Source: Corallococcus soli (lineage in GTDB: Bacteria; Myxococcota; Myxococcia; Myxococcales; Myxococcaceae). From it: a DNA stretch of 64,000 nucleotides. The notes under the pieces are model-generated. The model did no database searches. It was given only the letters and a program-made list of their open reading frames with translations, and was not told the DNA's origin. Shown here piece after piece: positions 25,987-34,749 of the stretch. The position numbers and the translations under genes are program-made. Numbering within the stretch: the stretch's first letter is position 1; each line of letters starts with the position of its first letter. The stretch is from the NCBI RefSeq assembly GCF_014930455.1, contig NZ_JAAIYO010000003.1, positions 744,001-808,000 of the forward strand, read 5' to 3'.

Positions 25987-27474
25987 TCAGCCGATGATCA
26001 TCTCCTCGCGCTCCAGGGTGCCGCTCTCGAAGCGGCGGAGGTTGAAGCGGGTGAAGAGCTCGTCGGAGGCGCCGGAGGTCATCCACTGCGCCATCCGCTC
26101 CGCGACGGCGGGGGCCATCATGAAGCCGTGGCCCACGAAGCCGGACATCTGGAGCAGGTTGTCCAGGCCGGGGGTGCGGCCCAGGATGGGGTTGTTGTCC
26201 GGGGTGACGTCGTAGAGGCCGCCCCACTGGCGCAGCACCTTCACCTGGCCCACATGGGGGAGCTGTTCGGTGAGGGCGCGGGCGAAGCGCGACACGAAGC
26301 GCAGGGTGCTGCCCATGTTGGGGCCGGCGGGCTCCTTCGGGTCGCCCATGCCGCCGACAATCTCACCGCGCATGGACTGGCTGAAGTACAGGCCCGTGTC
26401 GAGCACCGACACCAGCGGCGACAGGAAGGGCTTGAGCGGCTCGGTGCTGAGGATCTCATGGCGGTGCGGCTCGTTGGGGAGCGCCACGTCCGCCAGCTTC
26501 GCGACCTGGGGGCTCCACGCGCCGGAGGCGAGCACCACGGTGTCGCAGGCGATGTCGCCCCGGTCCGTCTTCACCTTGCGCACCTGGCCGTTGCTCGTCT
26601 CGAAGCCCGTGACGTTCGTGTACGTCTCCACCTTCACGCCGCGCTTCACGCTGCCCTGCGCGTAGCCCCAGAGGAAGGCCCAGGGGAAGATGACGCCGTC
26701 CTCCGGGTTGTAGGCCGCGGTGAGGCAGTCCTTCATCGTCAGGCCGGGGACGATGTCGCGCGCCGCGTCCGCGGTGATGATGCGCGTGGGCACGCCGTAC
26801 TGGTTGTGCAGGACGGCGTTCTTCTCCAGCCGCCGCGCCGTGTCCTTGCGCTTGGCCAGGAACAGGTAGCCGCCCTGGCGCAGCCACACGTTGACGCCCA
26901 GGTCGCGCGCGAAGACCTTCATCAGGTCGATGGAGCGCTTGGCCAGCTCGATCAACGCCGGGGTGCCCCACTGCATGCGCACGCCGCCGCCGTTGCGGCC
27001 GGACGCGCCCGCGCACAGGTAGCCGCGCTCCAGCACCACCACGTCCGTCTCACCGCGCAGCGCCAGGTTGTACGCCAGTGACAGGCCCATGATGCCGCCG
27101 CCGATGATGACCACCTTGGCCTTCTGGGGCACCGGGCCCTGGGGCCGGAGCGCGGAAGGGAAGTGCTCCAGCTCCTGGGGCACGCCGCCCATGGGGGGCA
27201 CGGACTCGTCCACCGGGGCGCTCGCCAGCAGGCGCAGCTCCGTGGGGTACAGCGGCGGCCGGGGCGTGAAGGGCACCACCGCTTCGGACTTGAGCGCCTT
27301 CGACTTCTGGAGCAGCGCGGCGACGGCCGAGTGGCAGCTCTTGCCCTGGCAGATGCCGGTGCCGAAGCCGGTGAAGCGCTTCACCGACTCCACGTCCTGG
27401 TAGCCGCGCTCCAGCGCGTGCTCGATGTCGGAGACGGTGACGTCCTCGCAGGTACAGACGAGCGCCTTGCTCAT
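25987..27474 (-). CDS. FAD-dependent oxidoreductase (DAO family) with N-terminal BFD-like [2Fe-2S] domain
   Basis: A 495-residue enzyme. Residues 1-55 form a bacterioferritin-associated-ferredoxin (BFD) [2Fe-2S] domain with Cys7, Cys9, Cys42 and Cys47 (CxC-x32-C-x4-C). From ~115 comes a DAO domain with the FAD motif VVIIGGGIMGLSLAYNLALRG, ASGRNGGGVR, and the closing GFVGHGFMMAPAVAERMA. ATG 27474 overlaps the stop of the preceding gene (ATGA); together the two resemble the HcnB/HcnC or opine/hydroxyproline dehydrogenase pairs that oxidise an amino-acid-like substrate. The BFD domain is usually on the partner subunit, so its position here is a rearrangement. Substrate is unknown; glycine (cyanide formation) is one option. 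Confidence 0.85.
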   Translation of the reverse strand: MSKALVCTCEDVTVSDIEHALERGYQDVESVKRFTGFGTGICQGKSCHSAVAALLQKSKALKSEAVVPFTPRPPLYPTELRLLASAPVDESVPPMGGVPQELEHFPSALRPQGPVPQKAKVVIIGGGIMGLSLAYNLALRGETDVVVLERGYLCAGASGRNGGGVRMQWGTPALIELAKRSIDLMKVFARDLGVNVWLRQGGYLFLAKRKDTARRLEKNAVLHNQYGVPTRIITADAARDIVPGLTMKDCLTAAYNPEDGVIFPWAFLWGYAQGSVKRGVKVETYTNVTGFETSNGQVRKVKTDRGDIACDTVVLASGAWSPQVAKLADVALPNEPHRHEILSTEPLKPFLSPLVSVLDTGLYFSQSMRGEIVGGMGDPKEPAGPNMGSTLRFVSRFARALTEQLPHVGQVKVLRQWGGLYDVTPDNNPILGRTPGLDNLLQMSGFVGHGFMMAPAVAERMAQWMTSGASDELFTRFNLRRFESGTLEREEMIIG

Positions 27475-28817
27475 GACAGCCCTCCCACGAGCGCCTGCGC
27501 CGCGCGCTGGCCCATGGCCGCGGCGTCCTTCGCCGAGCCCGCCTTCACCACGTCCCCCGCGACGAACACGTCCGGGGCCTGCGTGCGCCCGTCCGCGTCC
27601 GCGTCCACGCGGAAGTGGCCCGCCGGCGCGTCGAACTCCACCTTCGCGCCGCCCTGGCGCGCCAGCTCGAAGCCCGGCGTCACCGGCACCGACACCACGA
27701 TGGCGTCGCACGACACCTTCTGCTTGCGGCCCCCCTGCGGGGTGAAGCTCAGCGCGCCCACGCCGCGCAGGCCATGGGCCTTGAGCCCATCGCCCACGCA
27801 GGCCTTCGGGTGCGCGTTCGCGGGCAGCGGGCCCTTCAGGTCCACCACCGCGGCGACCTCCACGCCCCGCTGGGTCAGCAGGTGCGCCAGCGCATGCAGC
27901 TCCGGGCCGTGGCCCACCAGCGTCGCGACCTCAGGGGCCACGTCGTGGCGGCGCAGCAGCAGGCTCACCGCGCGGCCCGCGTACACGCCGGGCAGGTCGT
28001 TGTTCTCGAAGGGGAGGGTGGGCGGGTGGCCGCCCACGGTGAGCAGGAAGCGCTCCGCGTAGACCTTGAGCAGCCGCAGGCCCTCCGGCTCCTGCGACGC
28101 CACCGCCAGGTAGCGGCCGTGCTCGTCGTCATACAGGCCGATGACGGTGGCCTTGCGCAGCACGCTGCCCTGGGGGAACGCGGTGGGCTCCGGCACGAAG
28201 GGCGCGCCGTCCTCCGGGGGGCCGTGGGCCAGCCGCCCGCCCAGGTGCGCGTCGCGCTCCAGGAGCAGGAAGGGGACGCCCTTCGCGGCGAACACCCGCG
28301 CCGCCTCCAGGCCCGCGGCGCCCGCGCCCACCACCGCGACCTTGACGTGGAGCGTGCGCGGGGGCAGGGCGGCGGGGCCCGCCTCCTTCGGCAGCAGCCC
28401 CAGGCCGGCCAGCTGCCGGGCCACCTTCGCCATCACGTCCTCCGCCACCGGGACGCCGGCGAACATCTCGTGGTGGTCGAAGCGCTTGGGGAAGAACCAG
28501 TCGATGGTCGCGAAGACGTCCACGTCCGCGGAGGGGTACGCGTTCTGCCGCTCCAGCCGCATGCCCTCCTTCGCGGGGGTGCGGCACGTGTAGACGTTGG
28601 GCAGGCCGTCCACGCGCATGAGGCAGTGCGAACAGGCCGCGGCGAAGCAGAAGGGCCCGCGCGGGCGGTGGTACTTCACGGAGCGGGAGAGGACGTTCTC
28701 GCCCGCGGCGATGAGGGAGCACGCCACCGGCTCGCCTTCGATGGCGGGGATGCTCTCGCCCTCGAGGTCCACGGTGATGGCCCTGCCGCGCGGGGTTGCG
28801 TCTGGGAGGCGTCGCAT
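27471..28817 (-). CDS. FAD/NAD-binding subunit with N-terminal [2Fe-2S] ferredoxin domain (HcnA-HcnB-like)
   Basis: A 448-residue protein. Residues ~12-95 are a Fer2_4-type [2Fe-2S] domain with Cys57, Cys62, Cys65 and Cys78 (C-x4-C-x2-C-x12-C). From ~155 a pyridine-nucleotide-disulphide-type FAD domain follows (VAVVGAGAAGLEAARVFA, and VFVAGDVVKAGSAKDAAAMG near the end). It corresponds to the alpha subunit of sarcosine-oxidase/HCN-synthase-like dehydrogenases with HcnA and HcnB fused. It is the first gene of the pair and its stop overlaps the start of the DAO subunit. Electrons from the DAO flavin would pass through the three centres to an unknown acceptor. Confidence 0.85.
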   Translation of the reverse strand: MRRLPDATPRGRAITVDLEGESIPAIEGEPVACSLIAAGENVLSRSVKYHRPRGPFCFAAACSHCLMRVDGLPNVYTCRTPAKEGMRLERQNAYPSADVDVFATIDWFFPKRFDHHEMFAGVPVAEDVMAKVARQLAGLGLLPKEAGPAALPPRTLHVKVAVVGAGAAGLEAARVFAAKGVPFLLLERDAHLGGRLAHGPPEDGAPFVPEPTAFPQGSVLRKATVIGLYDDEHGRYLAVASQEPEGLRLLKVYAERFLLTVGGHPPTLPFENNDLPGVYAGRAVSLLLRRHDVAPEVATLVGHGPELHALAHLLTQRGVEVAAVVDLKGPLPANAHPKACVGDGLKAHGLRGVGALSFTPQGGRKQKVSCDAIVVSVPVTPGFELARQGGAKVEFDAPAGHFRVDADADGRTQAPDVFVAGDVVKAGSAKDAAAMGQRAAQALVGGLS

Positions 28818-28947
28818 GGGTGCCGCGCAAAATGGCGCACCGGACCCGGGCGGTCAAAGCCTGTCGGCGTCCGCCCGCTCCCCGTCAACACCCCGCGCCG
28901 ACAGCGCAGGTGATGGCGCTGGAGCGCGGCACTTGTTGGAGAAGGAA

Positions 28948-28981
28948 AAGCCCCACTCCCGGTGCGCGGGGAGCGGGGCTT
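28948..28981 (-). terminator. Terminator of the ECF sigma/anti-sigma/STN operon
   Basis: AAGCCCC-x-CTCCC pairs with GGGAG-x-GGGGCTT (12 of 13 bp, loop GGTGCGC or similar). On the minus strand it is followed by TTCCTTCTCC. It lies ~45 bases after the stop of the STN/bactofilin-like gene. Confidence 0.7.
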
Positions 28982-29026
28982 CATGATGCGGTGTGGCAAT
29001 CCCTGTCGGCCTCGCGGCCGGGTGCG

Positions 29027-30526
29027 TCAGACGGACGCTTCGTCCCGGGGGAAGATGGGCTCGGGCATGCCCCGGGAGTGGTAGCCGAAGCGGGTGCGGA
29101 TGACCGCGCCGAACGCCAGGGGGATGAGCAGCAGGTTGAGCAGCACGCCCAGCACCGGGATGTGGCTGATGATCAGGAGCAGCCCCAGGCCCAGGGCCAG
29201 CACCACCGCCTGCGTCTTCCGGCCGCGCATCACCGGCAGCCGCGTGCCCAGCTCGCTCGCGATGGCCGCGTAGCCCAGCGCCGTGCCCAGCATGGAGGCG
29301 ACCAGGAGGGCGAACGCCACCGGGATGCCGATGAGGGTGATGCACAGGACGATGGTCAGCGGGATGAGCGCCAGCATGCCCACGATGCCCACGAACGCGT
29401 TCTTGCCGGGGCGGGCGCGGATCTCCTCGCCCAGCTCCTTCATGCGCGCCGGGAAGAACATCTGCCCCAGGAAGCCCAGGCCGAAGAGCAGCGCGAACTG
29501 GAGGATGAACGACGCCAGCCCACCGCCCCGGCCGTCACGGTCGTCGTCGTCCGAGTCCGTGTCCTCCACCGCCGCGCCGGGGTTGCGCGACTCCGTCATG
29601 CCGCGCTTGATCTCCCCGGCCACCATGCGGCCCAGGCCCGCGCCGCCGAAGGACTCCAGGCTGCCGGCCACCGTGGCGCCGTCCGCCTTCTGGACCTGGC
29701 CGCCGAAGGCGGACACGTCGCCTTCCACGTTCGCGTCCGGGCCCAGGATGACGTTGCCGCCGAAGGCGTGCGCGTCACCCTCCACGTGGCCGTGGATCTC
29801 CAGGTTGCCGCCGAAGGCGACCGCGTCATCCTCCACCGTGCCGCGCACGACGAGGTTGCCGCCGTAGACGACGGCGCTCTCCACGGACTCGCCCTGCTTC
29901 ACCTCCAGGTTCTGTCCGCGCGCCACCACGTCCCGGACGCCGCGCCGGCCCCGCTTGTTCTTGATGCTGTCGCGGAAGTCGCGCAGCTCCTCGCGGACGC
30001 GCTGCTTGGCCTCCTCGGCCTGCTCCTTCGCGGCCTCGGCGTGGACGGCGGCGGCGGCCTCCTCCAGCTCCGCGGCCTCCTCCGCGTCCACGGACGTGGG
30101 CGGGGCCGGGGGCGTCGCCGCCACCATGGGCGGCTGAGGCGGCTGGGGCGGCTGCGGCGCGGCGGGGGCGCTCACGGCCGCGCCGGCTTCCTTCTCCCGG
30201 GCGGTGAGCGGGCGCAGCGTGAAGATGGAGCCGTCCTGCTCCAGGTGGAGCGAGTACGCGCGGGCCACGGTGCGCAGGGCCTGCTCGGCGCCAATGCCGC
30301 GCAGGCGCACCTCCGCGGGGGTGTCCAGGTCGCCGGTGACGACGAGGTTCAGGCCGCCCTTCTCCGCGATCGTCTTCAGGGCGTCGCGCAGCGAACCGCG
30401 GAAGCTCACGTCGATGGTGCGCGTGGGGGCGGTGGCGGCAGGGGGAGTCGCCGGGGCTCCTTCCGCGAGCGCGAGGGGGGCGCCGAGGAGGAGCGTGGGG
30501 AGCAGCAGTCGGGGGAGGATCTTCAT
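29027..30526 (-). CDS. STN-domain membrane protein with bactofilin-like repeats
   Basis: A 499-residue protein starting at ATG 30526 (MKILPRLLLP), with a signal peptide ending near LALA. Residues ~36-112 form an STN (secretin/TonB N-terminal) domain (IDVSFRGSLRDALKTIAEKGG, LNLVVTGDLD). Next come a Pro-rich linker, an Ala/Glu coiled coil (~140-185), then 5-6 polymer-forming repeats (~205-320: VYGGNLVVRGTVEDDAVAFGG, GNLEIHGHVEGDAHAFGG). A C-terminal block of four hydrophobic helices (~355-470) follows. It is the last gene of an ECF sigma/anti-sigma operon, so it may be the target or sensor of that system. STN domains normally sit in the periplasm and contact partners; this combination with bactofilin-like repeats is one I do not know from a described family. 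Confidence 0.75.
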   Translation of the reverse strand: MKILPRLLLPTLLLGAPLALAEGAPATPPAATAPTRTIDVSFRGSLRDALKTIAEKGGLNLVVTGDLDTPAEVRLRGIGAEQALRTVARAYSLHLEQDGSIFTLRPLTAREKEAGAAVSAPAAPQPPQPPQPPMVAATPPAPPTSVDAEEAAELEEAAAAVHAEAAKEQAEEAKQRVREELRDFRDSIKNKRGRRGVRDVVARGQNLEVKQGESVESAVVYGGNLVVRGTVEDDAVAFGGNLEIHGHVEGDAHAFGGNVILGPDANVEGDVSAFGGQVQKADGATVAGSLESFGGAGLGRMVAGEIKRGMTESRNPGAAVEDTDSDDDDRDGRGGGLASFILQFALLFGLGFLGQMFFPARMKELGEEIRARPGKNAFVGIVGMLALIPLTIVLCITLIGIPVAFALLVASMLGTALGYAAIASELGTRLPVMRGRKTQAVVLALGLGLLLIISHIPVLGVLLNLLLIPLAFGAVIRTRFGYHSRGMPEPIFPRDEASV

Positions 30527-30534
30527 GGTCACGC

Positions 30535-31035
30535 TCAGGCTTCGGAGAGGGACGGAGGAGGGGAACCGACGAGCCGCTTCAGCCCGAACAGCGAGGACAG
30601 GACGACGACGGCGATGAAGCAGGCGACCGCCACGCCCGCGGTGCTCCAGAGGGCGTGCGCGCCGCTGAACAGGCCTTCCAGGAACGCGCGGCTGTTGCCC
30701 ACGGTGGACGCGAATCCGGTGCCCATGCGGCCCAGCGCCTGGTCGCTGGTGAAGAGGAAGCCCAGGCCCGCCCCCAGGGACGTCAGCAGGATGGCCAGGC
30801 CCGTCCACACCTCGCGCCGCTGCGGCACGGGGCTCTGGGCGACGCGGGCCATGACGTTGACGACGAGCGACGCGGGCGGGAGCGGATCCGCCAGGCGGAA
30901 CAGGTCCTGCTCCAGCAGGCGGTGGTCCTCCATCAGCGCGGCGCAGGCGTCGCACTCGGCGGCGTGGTCCAGGCCGGGACCTTCACCCGCCTCCAGCTCC
31001 GCGAACAGGACTTCCAGGTCGGGGCAGGGGCTCAT
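30535..31035 (-). CDS. ZAS-type anti-sigma factor
   Basis: A 166-residue protein with an N-terminal zinc-binding anti-sigma motif His24-x3-Cys28-x2-Cys31 (DHAAECDAC) and two hydrophobic helices (VWTGLAILLTSLGAGLGFLF and VAVACFIAVVVLSSLFGL) that place the rest in the membrane. It should hold the co-encoded ECF sigma factor until a signal releases it. Its start overlaps the sigma stop (ATGA), the standard arrangement for such pairs. The next gene follows 8 bases after its stop. Confidence 0.88.
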   Translation of the reverse strand: MSPCPDLEVLFAELEAGEGPGLDHAAECDACAALMEDHRLLEQDLFRLADPLPPASLVVNVMARVAQSPVPQRREVWTGLAILLTSLGAGLGFLFTSDQALGRMGTGFASTVGNSRAFLEGLFSGAHALWSTAGVAVACFIAVVVLSSLFGLKRLVGSPPPSLSEA

Positions 31036-31652
31036 CGGGTCTCCTCCTCTGCGGGCGTCATCTTCTTGCGCAGCTTCTCTCGGGCCCGGAACAGGCGGGC
31101 CATGATGGTCCCCGGCGCGCAGCCCATGATCTGGGCGATCTCCTTCGTGGTGCGCTTCTGGACGTAATAGAGGGCCAGCACCTCGCGGTCGTCCACGGAC
31201 AGGGTCTCCATGGCGGCCTCCAGCGACTGCCGCTCCTCGCGCGCGATGGCCCCGTCCTCCTGGGACGCCTCGTGGCTGGGCAGCAGCTCCTTCATGGGCT
31301 CCAGCTCCTCGGTGCGCACCTTGGTGCGGCGGCGGAGCAGGTCCAGGCAGAGGTTGCGGGTGATGGCGAGCACCCACAGGTCGAAGGGGCGCGCGTCGTC
31401 GTAGCGGTGCAGGTTCTGGTACGCGCGCAGCAGGGCTTCCTGCGCGACCTCCGCCGCCTCCGAGTCGTTCTGCAGCAGGCGCAGCGCCAGGCCGTACACC
31501 GGGCGCTGCACGCTGCGAACGAGGGCTTCGAAGGCGGACGGGTCCCCCTTGCGGGCGGCCTGCACGTCCGCCTTCCAGGGGAGCGGAGCGGTGTCCTCAG
31601 CCATCAGCATTCCGATGGCCATGGGCAGCGAGTCGAGGGCAAGAGCGTTCAC
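31032..31652 (-). CDS. ECF RNA polymerase sigma factor
   Basis: A 206-residue sigma-70 family factor with only regions 2 and 4. Region 2: FEALVRSVQRPVYGLALRLL to FDLWVLAITRNLCLDLLRRR, with the -10-melting helix. Region 4: LSVDDREVLALYYVQKRTTKEIAQIMG followed by the recognition helix APGTIMARLFRAREKL. The GTG at 31652 is the first start in frame; ATGs 30-48 bases downstream (before MAEDTAPLPW) are alternatives. It heads the operon with the anti-sigma factor and STN protein, and probably autoregulates it. The stimulus is unknown. Confidence 0.92.
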   Translation of the reverse strand: MNALALDSLPMAIGMLMAEDTAPLPWKADVQAARKGDPSAFEALVRSVQRPVYGLALRLLQNDSEAAEVAQEALLRAYQNLHRYDDARPFDLWVLAITRNLCLDLLRRRTKVRTEELEPMKELLPSHEASQEDGAIAREERQSLEAAMETLSVDDREVLALYYVQKRTTKEIAQIMGCAPGTIMARLFRAREKLRKKMTPAEEETR

Positions 31653-31700
31653 GCCTTGTCCTACGGGCGTCGCGCCAGGCCATTGCGACGCCCCCCAATG

Positions 31701-33617
31701 TCACTTCCGTTTCTGTTTTTTCACGGACTTGGCCGCGGCCAGCCGCTGCTTTTCGGCCTTCTCCTGCCGGGCCTCGGCCTTCACGTCCTTGCGCTTCTGC
31801 TGCTTGGCGCGGAAGCCCAGGGGGATCTCCGGCTCGGGCACCGGCGCCGCCGTGAAGGCAGGCGGGGGGGCGGGCGCTCGCGTCGGACGGCTGGAGCGCT
31901 CCTCCCGGCGGGGGCCCCCGGCGCGGTCGGACCGGCCTTCGGAGGCGGCAGGGGCTTCAAGGCCCCGGGGCGGACGGGCCAGCCGGCCGATGCGGCTGGG
32001 CGGGCGGGCCTCCTTGCCGGGCGTCTCTTCACGGCTGGGGGTGCCGAAGCGGCCCGCCTTGCGCTCCGTGCCGGAGCGCTCATCCCGCCGGGAGGACGTC
32101 CTGGGCGCGGACGCGCTGGCAGGGGTCGCTACCGGCGTGCCCTCACCCTCGGAGGCCGTGGCCTCGTCGCGGCGGGGAGCCCCGGCGCGGGTGGGGCGGG
32201 CATGCGGGGCGGGACGTTCGGCGCGGGTGGGGACGCTCACGCGCTCACCCCGGCCGCCCGGACGCGGCTCGCGGCTGGTGGCGCGGGCAGGGGCGCGGGT
32301 GCTGTGGCTGGCGAGCGTGCGGTGGCGCGACGGGCCCTCTTCCTCGCGCTTGCGGGCCTGCTCCGCCTCGACGTGGGCTTCGGCCCGCTCGGTGGCCACG
32401 AGGCGCGGGCGCTGCGAGGCGCGCACCTCGTCCTTCGTGTCCTCCGTGTACTCGAAGTGGAACAGCCGCTTGATGACGAGCGTGGCGTACGCGCCCGGGG
32501 GCAGCGTGAAGGCCACGTTGACCTTGATGTCGCCCCGGTTCACGTCGTCGTTCTGCGTGCGGCCCACGACGAGCTTGTGCGGGTGCATCAGGAGCGGGCG
32601 CTGCTCCTCCTTGAAGTACAGCAGCCGCTCCGCGTTCTTGATGCGCAGGTCGGTCAGCTGGAGCTTCTCGCGGCCCAGCACCCACGCCATGGCCTCCGCC
32701 ACCTTCGGATCGCTGAAGGTGGTGTCCGGCCCGACGAGCGGGAAGGTCGCCTCGCGCAGCGACTGGAGGACCTCCGGGCTCGCGTCCCGGAAGTGCAGCA
32801 GCGTGCCGGCCTGGTAGCGCATGGGGAACATGTGCTCGCGCGGCAGCAGCAGTTGCAGGTAGCGCCGGACGCCCTCGTTCCAGAGGTAGCTCTGGTATTC
32901 GAAGAGGATCATCGCCCGGTAGTCCGAGTCGATCTGCAGGAAGGCCCGCATCCAGTCGCCCGGATGGTCGCGCAGCGAGCGCAGGATGCGGTGGTACTTC
33001 TTCGCGCCCTCGAAGGGCACGCGCGCGTCCCATTTGCCCCAGTTGTCGCGCCAGAAGCCCTTCACCTTGGCGTCCTCGGTGCGATCCAGCTCCGAGGGAC
33101 GGGCGAAGTAGTTGTGCAGCGCGGCCTCGAAGTCGCCCCGGATGATGTCCTTGGCGATGAAGCCCTGGCCGTGCTTGAGCGCGCCGAAGCGCTGGCTGTC
33201 GAAGTAGTTCACCACGCCCAGGCGGTTGACCTCGGCGGTGGCCAGGTTGAGCGGGGCCAGCGAGTCGTGCGACAGGGCGCGCACGGTGACGGAGAAGCGG
33301 TTGGAGGTGATGTTGCGCGCGGACAGGGGCTTGTCCGTCCGGCCCAGGAACTTCAGGCGCAGGTCGGGCTCCTGCATGTCCACGTCGGCGCCATCCACCG
33401 CGATGATCTGCTCGGTGCGGCCCTGCTTGTCCTTCAGGCCGCAGTAGCTGATGGAGCCCGGCTTCAGGCCGAACTTGGTAATGAGGCGGTTGACCGCATC
33501 GAAGGTGGACAGCTTCTGCTTGTCCATGAGGTAGACACGATGCCGCCCATTGGCGGACTCGTCGAAGCGGTAGGACTCCTTCACGGAGAAGTCCTCGGGT
33601 TTTTGCTTGATTCGCAC
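31701..33617 (-). CDS. truD: tRNA pseudouridine(13) synthase TruD with long basic C-terminal tail
   Basis: TruD converts U13 of tRNA to pseudouridine. GTG 33617 is chosen (AAGGGGG upstream; the protein then begins MRIKQKPEDFSVKE, as in family members). The catalytic Asp63 lies in YCGLKDKQGRTEQ. The core (TRUD insertion, NYFDSQRFG, GTLLHFRD) ends near residue 392. What follows is unusual: ~244 residues rich in Arg, Pro, Ala, Glu and Ser (ATSREPRPGGRGERV, ERKAGRFGTPSREETPGKEA) finishing in KQQKRKDVKAEARQEK and KKQKRK. E. coli TruD is about 350 residues. The tail is predicted disordered and RNA-binding by composition. Confidence 0.88.
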   Translation of the reverse strand: MRIKQKPEDFSVKESYRFDESANGRHRVYLMDKQKLSTFDAVNRLITKFGLKPGSISYCGLKDKQGRTEQIIAVDGADVDMQEPDLRLKFLGRTDKPLSARNITSNRFSVTVRALSHDSLAPLNLATAEVNRLGVVNYFDSQRFGALKHGQGFIAKDIIRGDFEAALHNYFARPSELDRTEDAKVKGFWRDNWGKWDARVPFEGAKKYHRILRSLRDHPGDWMRAFLQIDSDYRAMILFEYQSYLWNEGVRRYLQLLLPREHMFPMRYQAGTLLHFRDASPEVLQSLREATFPLVGPDTTFSDPKVAEAMAWVLGREKLQLTDLRIKNAERLLYFKEEQRPLLMHPHKLVVGRTQNDDVNRGDIKVNVAFTLPPGAYATLVIKRLFHFEYTEDTKDEVRASQRPRLVATERAEAHVEAEQARKREEEGPSRHRTLASHSTRAPARATSREPRPGGRGERVSVPTRAERPAPHARPTRAGAPRRDEATASEGEGTPVATPASASAPRTSSRRDERSGTERKAGRFGTPSREETPGKEARPPSRIGRLARPPRGLEAPAASEGRSDRAGGPRREERSSRPTRAPAPPPAFTAAPVPEPEIPLGFRAKQQKRKDVKAEARQEKAEKQRLAAAKSVKKQKRK

Positions 33618-33689
33618 GACAGCCCCCTTAGCAGCGTGGACGCGCGGAATGAAGCGTTCGCGCCGGAAATGGGCATAACCTGCAACACC

Positions 33690-34625
33690 ATGAGATCTCT
33701 TCCCGTCCTGCTCCTGCTGGGACTCGCGGGCGTCGCCCCGGGCTGCGCCACCCCCCTCTCCACGATGCAGACCGCGAAGACGCTGTCCCCCGGCCAGGTC
33801 CAGGTGACGGGCAGCATGGGCGTCTTCGTCCCGGTGGGGACGCTGGCCAGCGTGGTGGACGTGGGCATCGACCAGGGGCGCGAGGCGAGGGACGCCATCG
33901 AGGAGGGCCGGCCCTACTCCCTCTCCGAGGAGGATCAGCAGCGCCTGCTCACCGCCGGCCTGTCCCTGGTGGTGGCCCCGCCGGGCGTCACCCCGGAGCT
34001 GATGGTGCGGGTGGGGGTCCTGGACGGGCTGGACCTGGGCGGCCGCTTCAGCCCCAACGCCCTGCGCTTCGACGGGAAGGTGCGGCTGGCCCATGGCGGG
34101 GAGGCCCGGAACCGCTCCTACGACCTGGCCCTGGGGCTGGGGGTGGCCAAGCACCTGTTCTCCGGGGCGGTGCTGGACGTGCTGGAGGTGGTGGAGCTGG
34201 GGGACTTCAGCCGCTTCGACGTGGAGGTGCCGCTGTACATGAGCGCCGAGTACGGCGACGTGTTCAAGCTCTACGCGGCCCCCAAGTACGTCTACAGCCA
34301 CACCCGGCTGGACGCGCAGCTGGTGGACTTCTCCCAGCAGGGCGCCCCGGTGACGGGCTTCGACGTGAGCCTGCCCACCGCCGTCAGCAGCCACTTCGTG
34401 GGCTCCACGGTGGGCTTCGCCCTGGGGTACCGCTACGTGCACGTCTACGCGGAGCTGACGGGCGGCTACGTGTTCAGCAAGCCGGACATCTTCGGGGCGA
34501 AGCGGGACCTGGGCGGGATGACCTTCCTGCCGTCCATCGGGCTGGCCTTCCGCTCGCCGGGCTCACGTCCGCCCGCGTCCGCGGCCCCCGCCGCCCCGGG
34601 GACGGTGGCCCCGCCCTCCCTATGA
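33690..34625 (+). CDS. Outer-membrane lipoprotein of unknown function
   Basis: A 311-residue lipoprotein (LLGLAGVAPGC) beginning at ATG 33690, divergent from truD with 72 bases between. The mature part has many short strands (VQVTGSMGVFVPVGTL, YDLALGLGVAKHLFSG, VEVPLYMSAEYGDVFKLYAAPKYVY, GFALGYRYVHVYAELTGGYVF), the look of a small beta-barrel or periplasmic beta protein, and a C-terminal Pro/Ala tail. Early strands carry CATPLSTMQTAKTLSPGQVQ, which recurs in my memory of myxobacterial lipoproteins annotated as hypothetical. No enzymatic motif seen. Confidence 0.7.
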   Translation: MRSLPVLLLLGLAGVAPGCATPLSTMQTAKTLSPGQVQVTGSMGVFVPVGTLASVVDVGIDQGREARDAIEEGRPYSLSEEDQQRLLTAGLSLVVAPPGVTPELMVRVGVLDGLDLGGRFSPNALRFDGKVRLAHGGEARNRSYDLALGLGVAKHLFSGAVLDVLEVVELGDFSRFDVEVPLYMSAEYGDVFKLYAAPKYVYSHTRLDAQLVDFSQQGAPVTGFDVSLPTAVSSHFVGSTVGFALGYRYVHVYAELTGGYVFSKPDIFGAKRDLGGMTFLPSIGLAFRSPGSRPPASAAPAAPGTVAPPSL

Positions 34626-34749
34626 ACGGGATTCCAGGGGGGACTGACCGGCCGTGCAGGGGGGCGGGGGGTGGGCCGTGGGGCGCTGACGCGAGCGTTC
34701 CTTTGGGGCGGAAGGCTCTGGTAGTGTCCGGGCCGGTGAGGATTCGCGC

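Noticed and set aside
31272-33689. Upstream extension of the lipoprotein at 33690 through truD
   Set aside because: The extension is a mirror frame of truD and the sigma gene; the lipoprotein signal begins at 33690.
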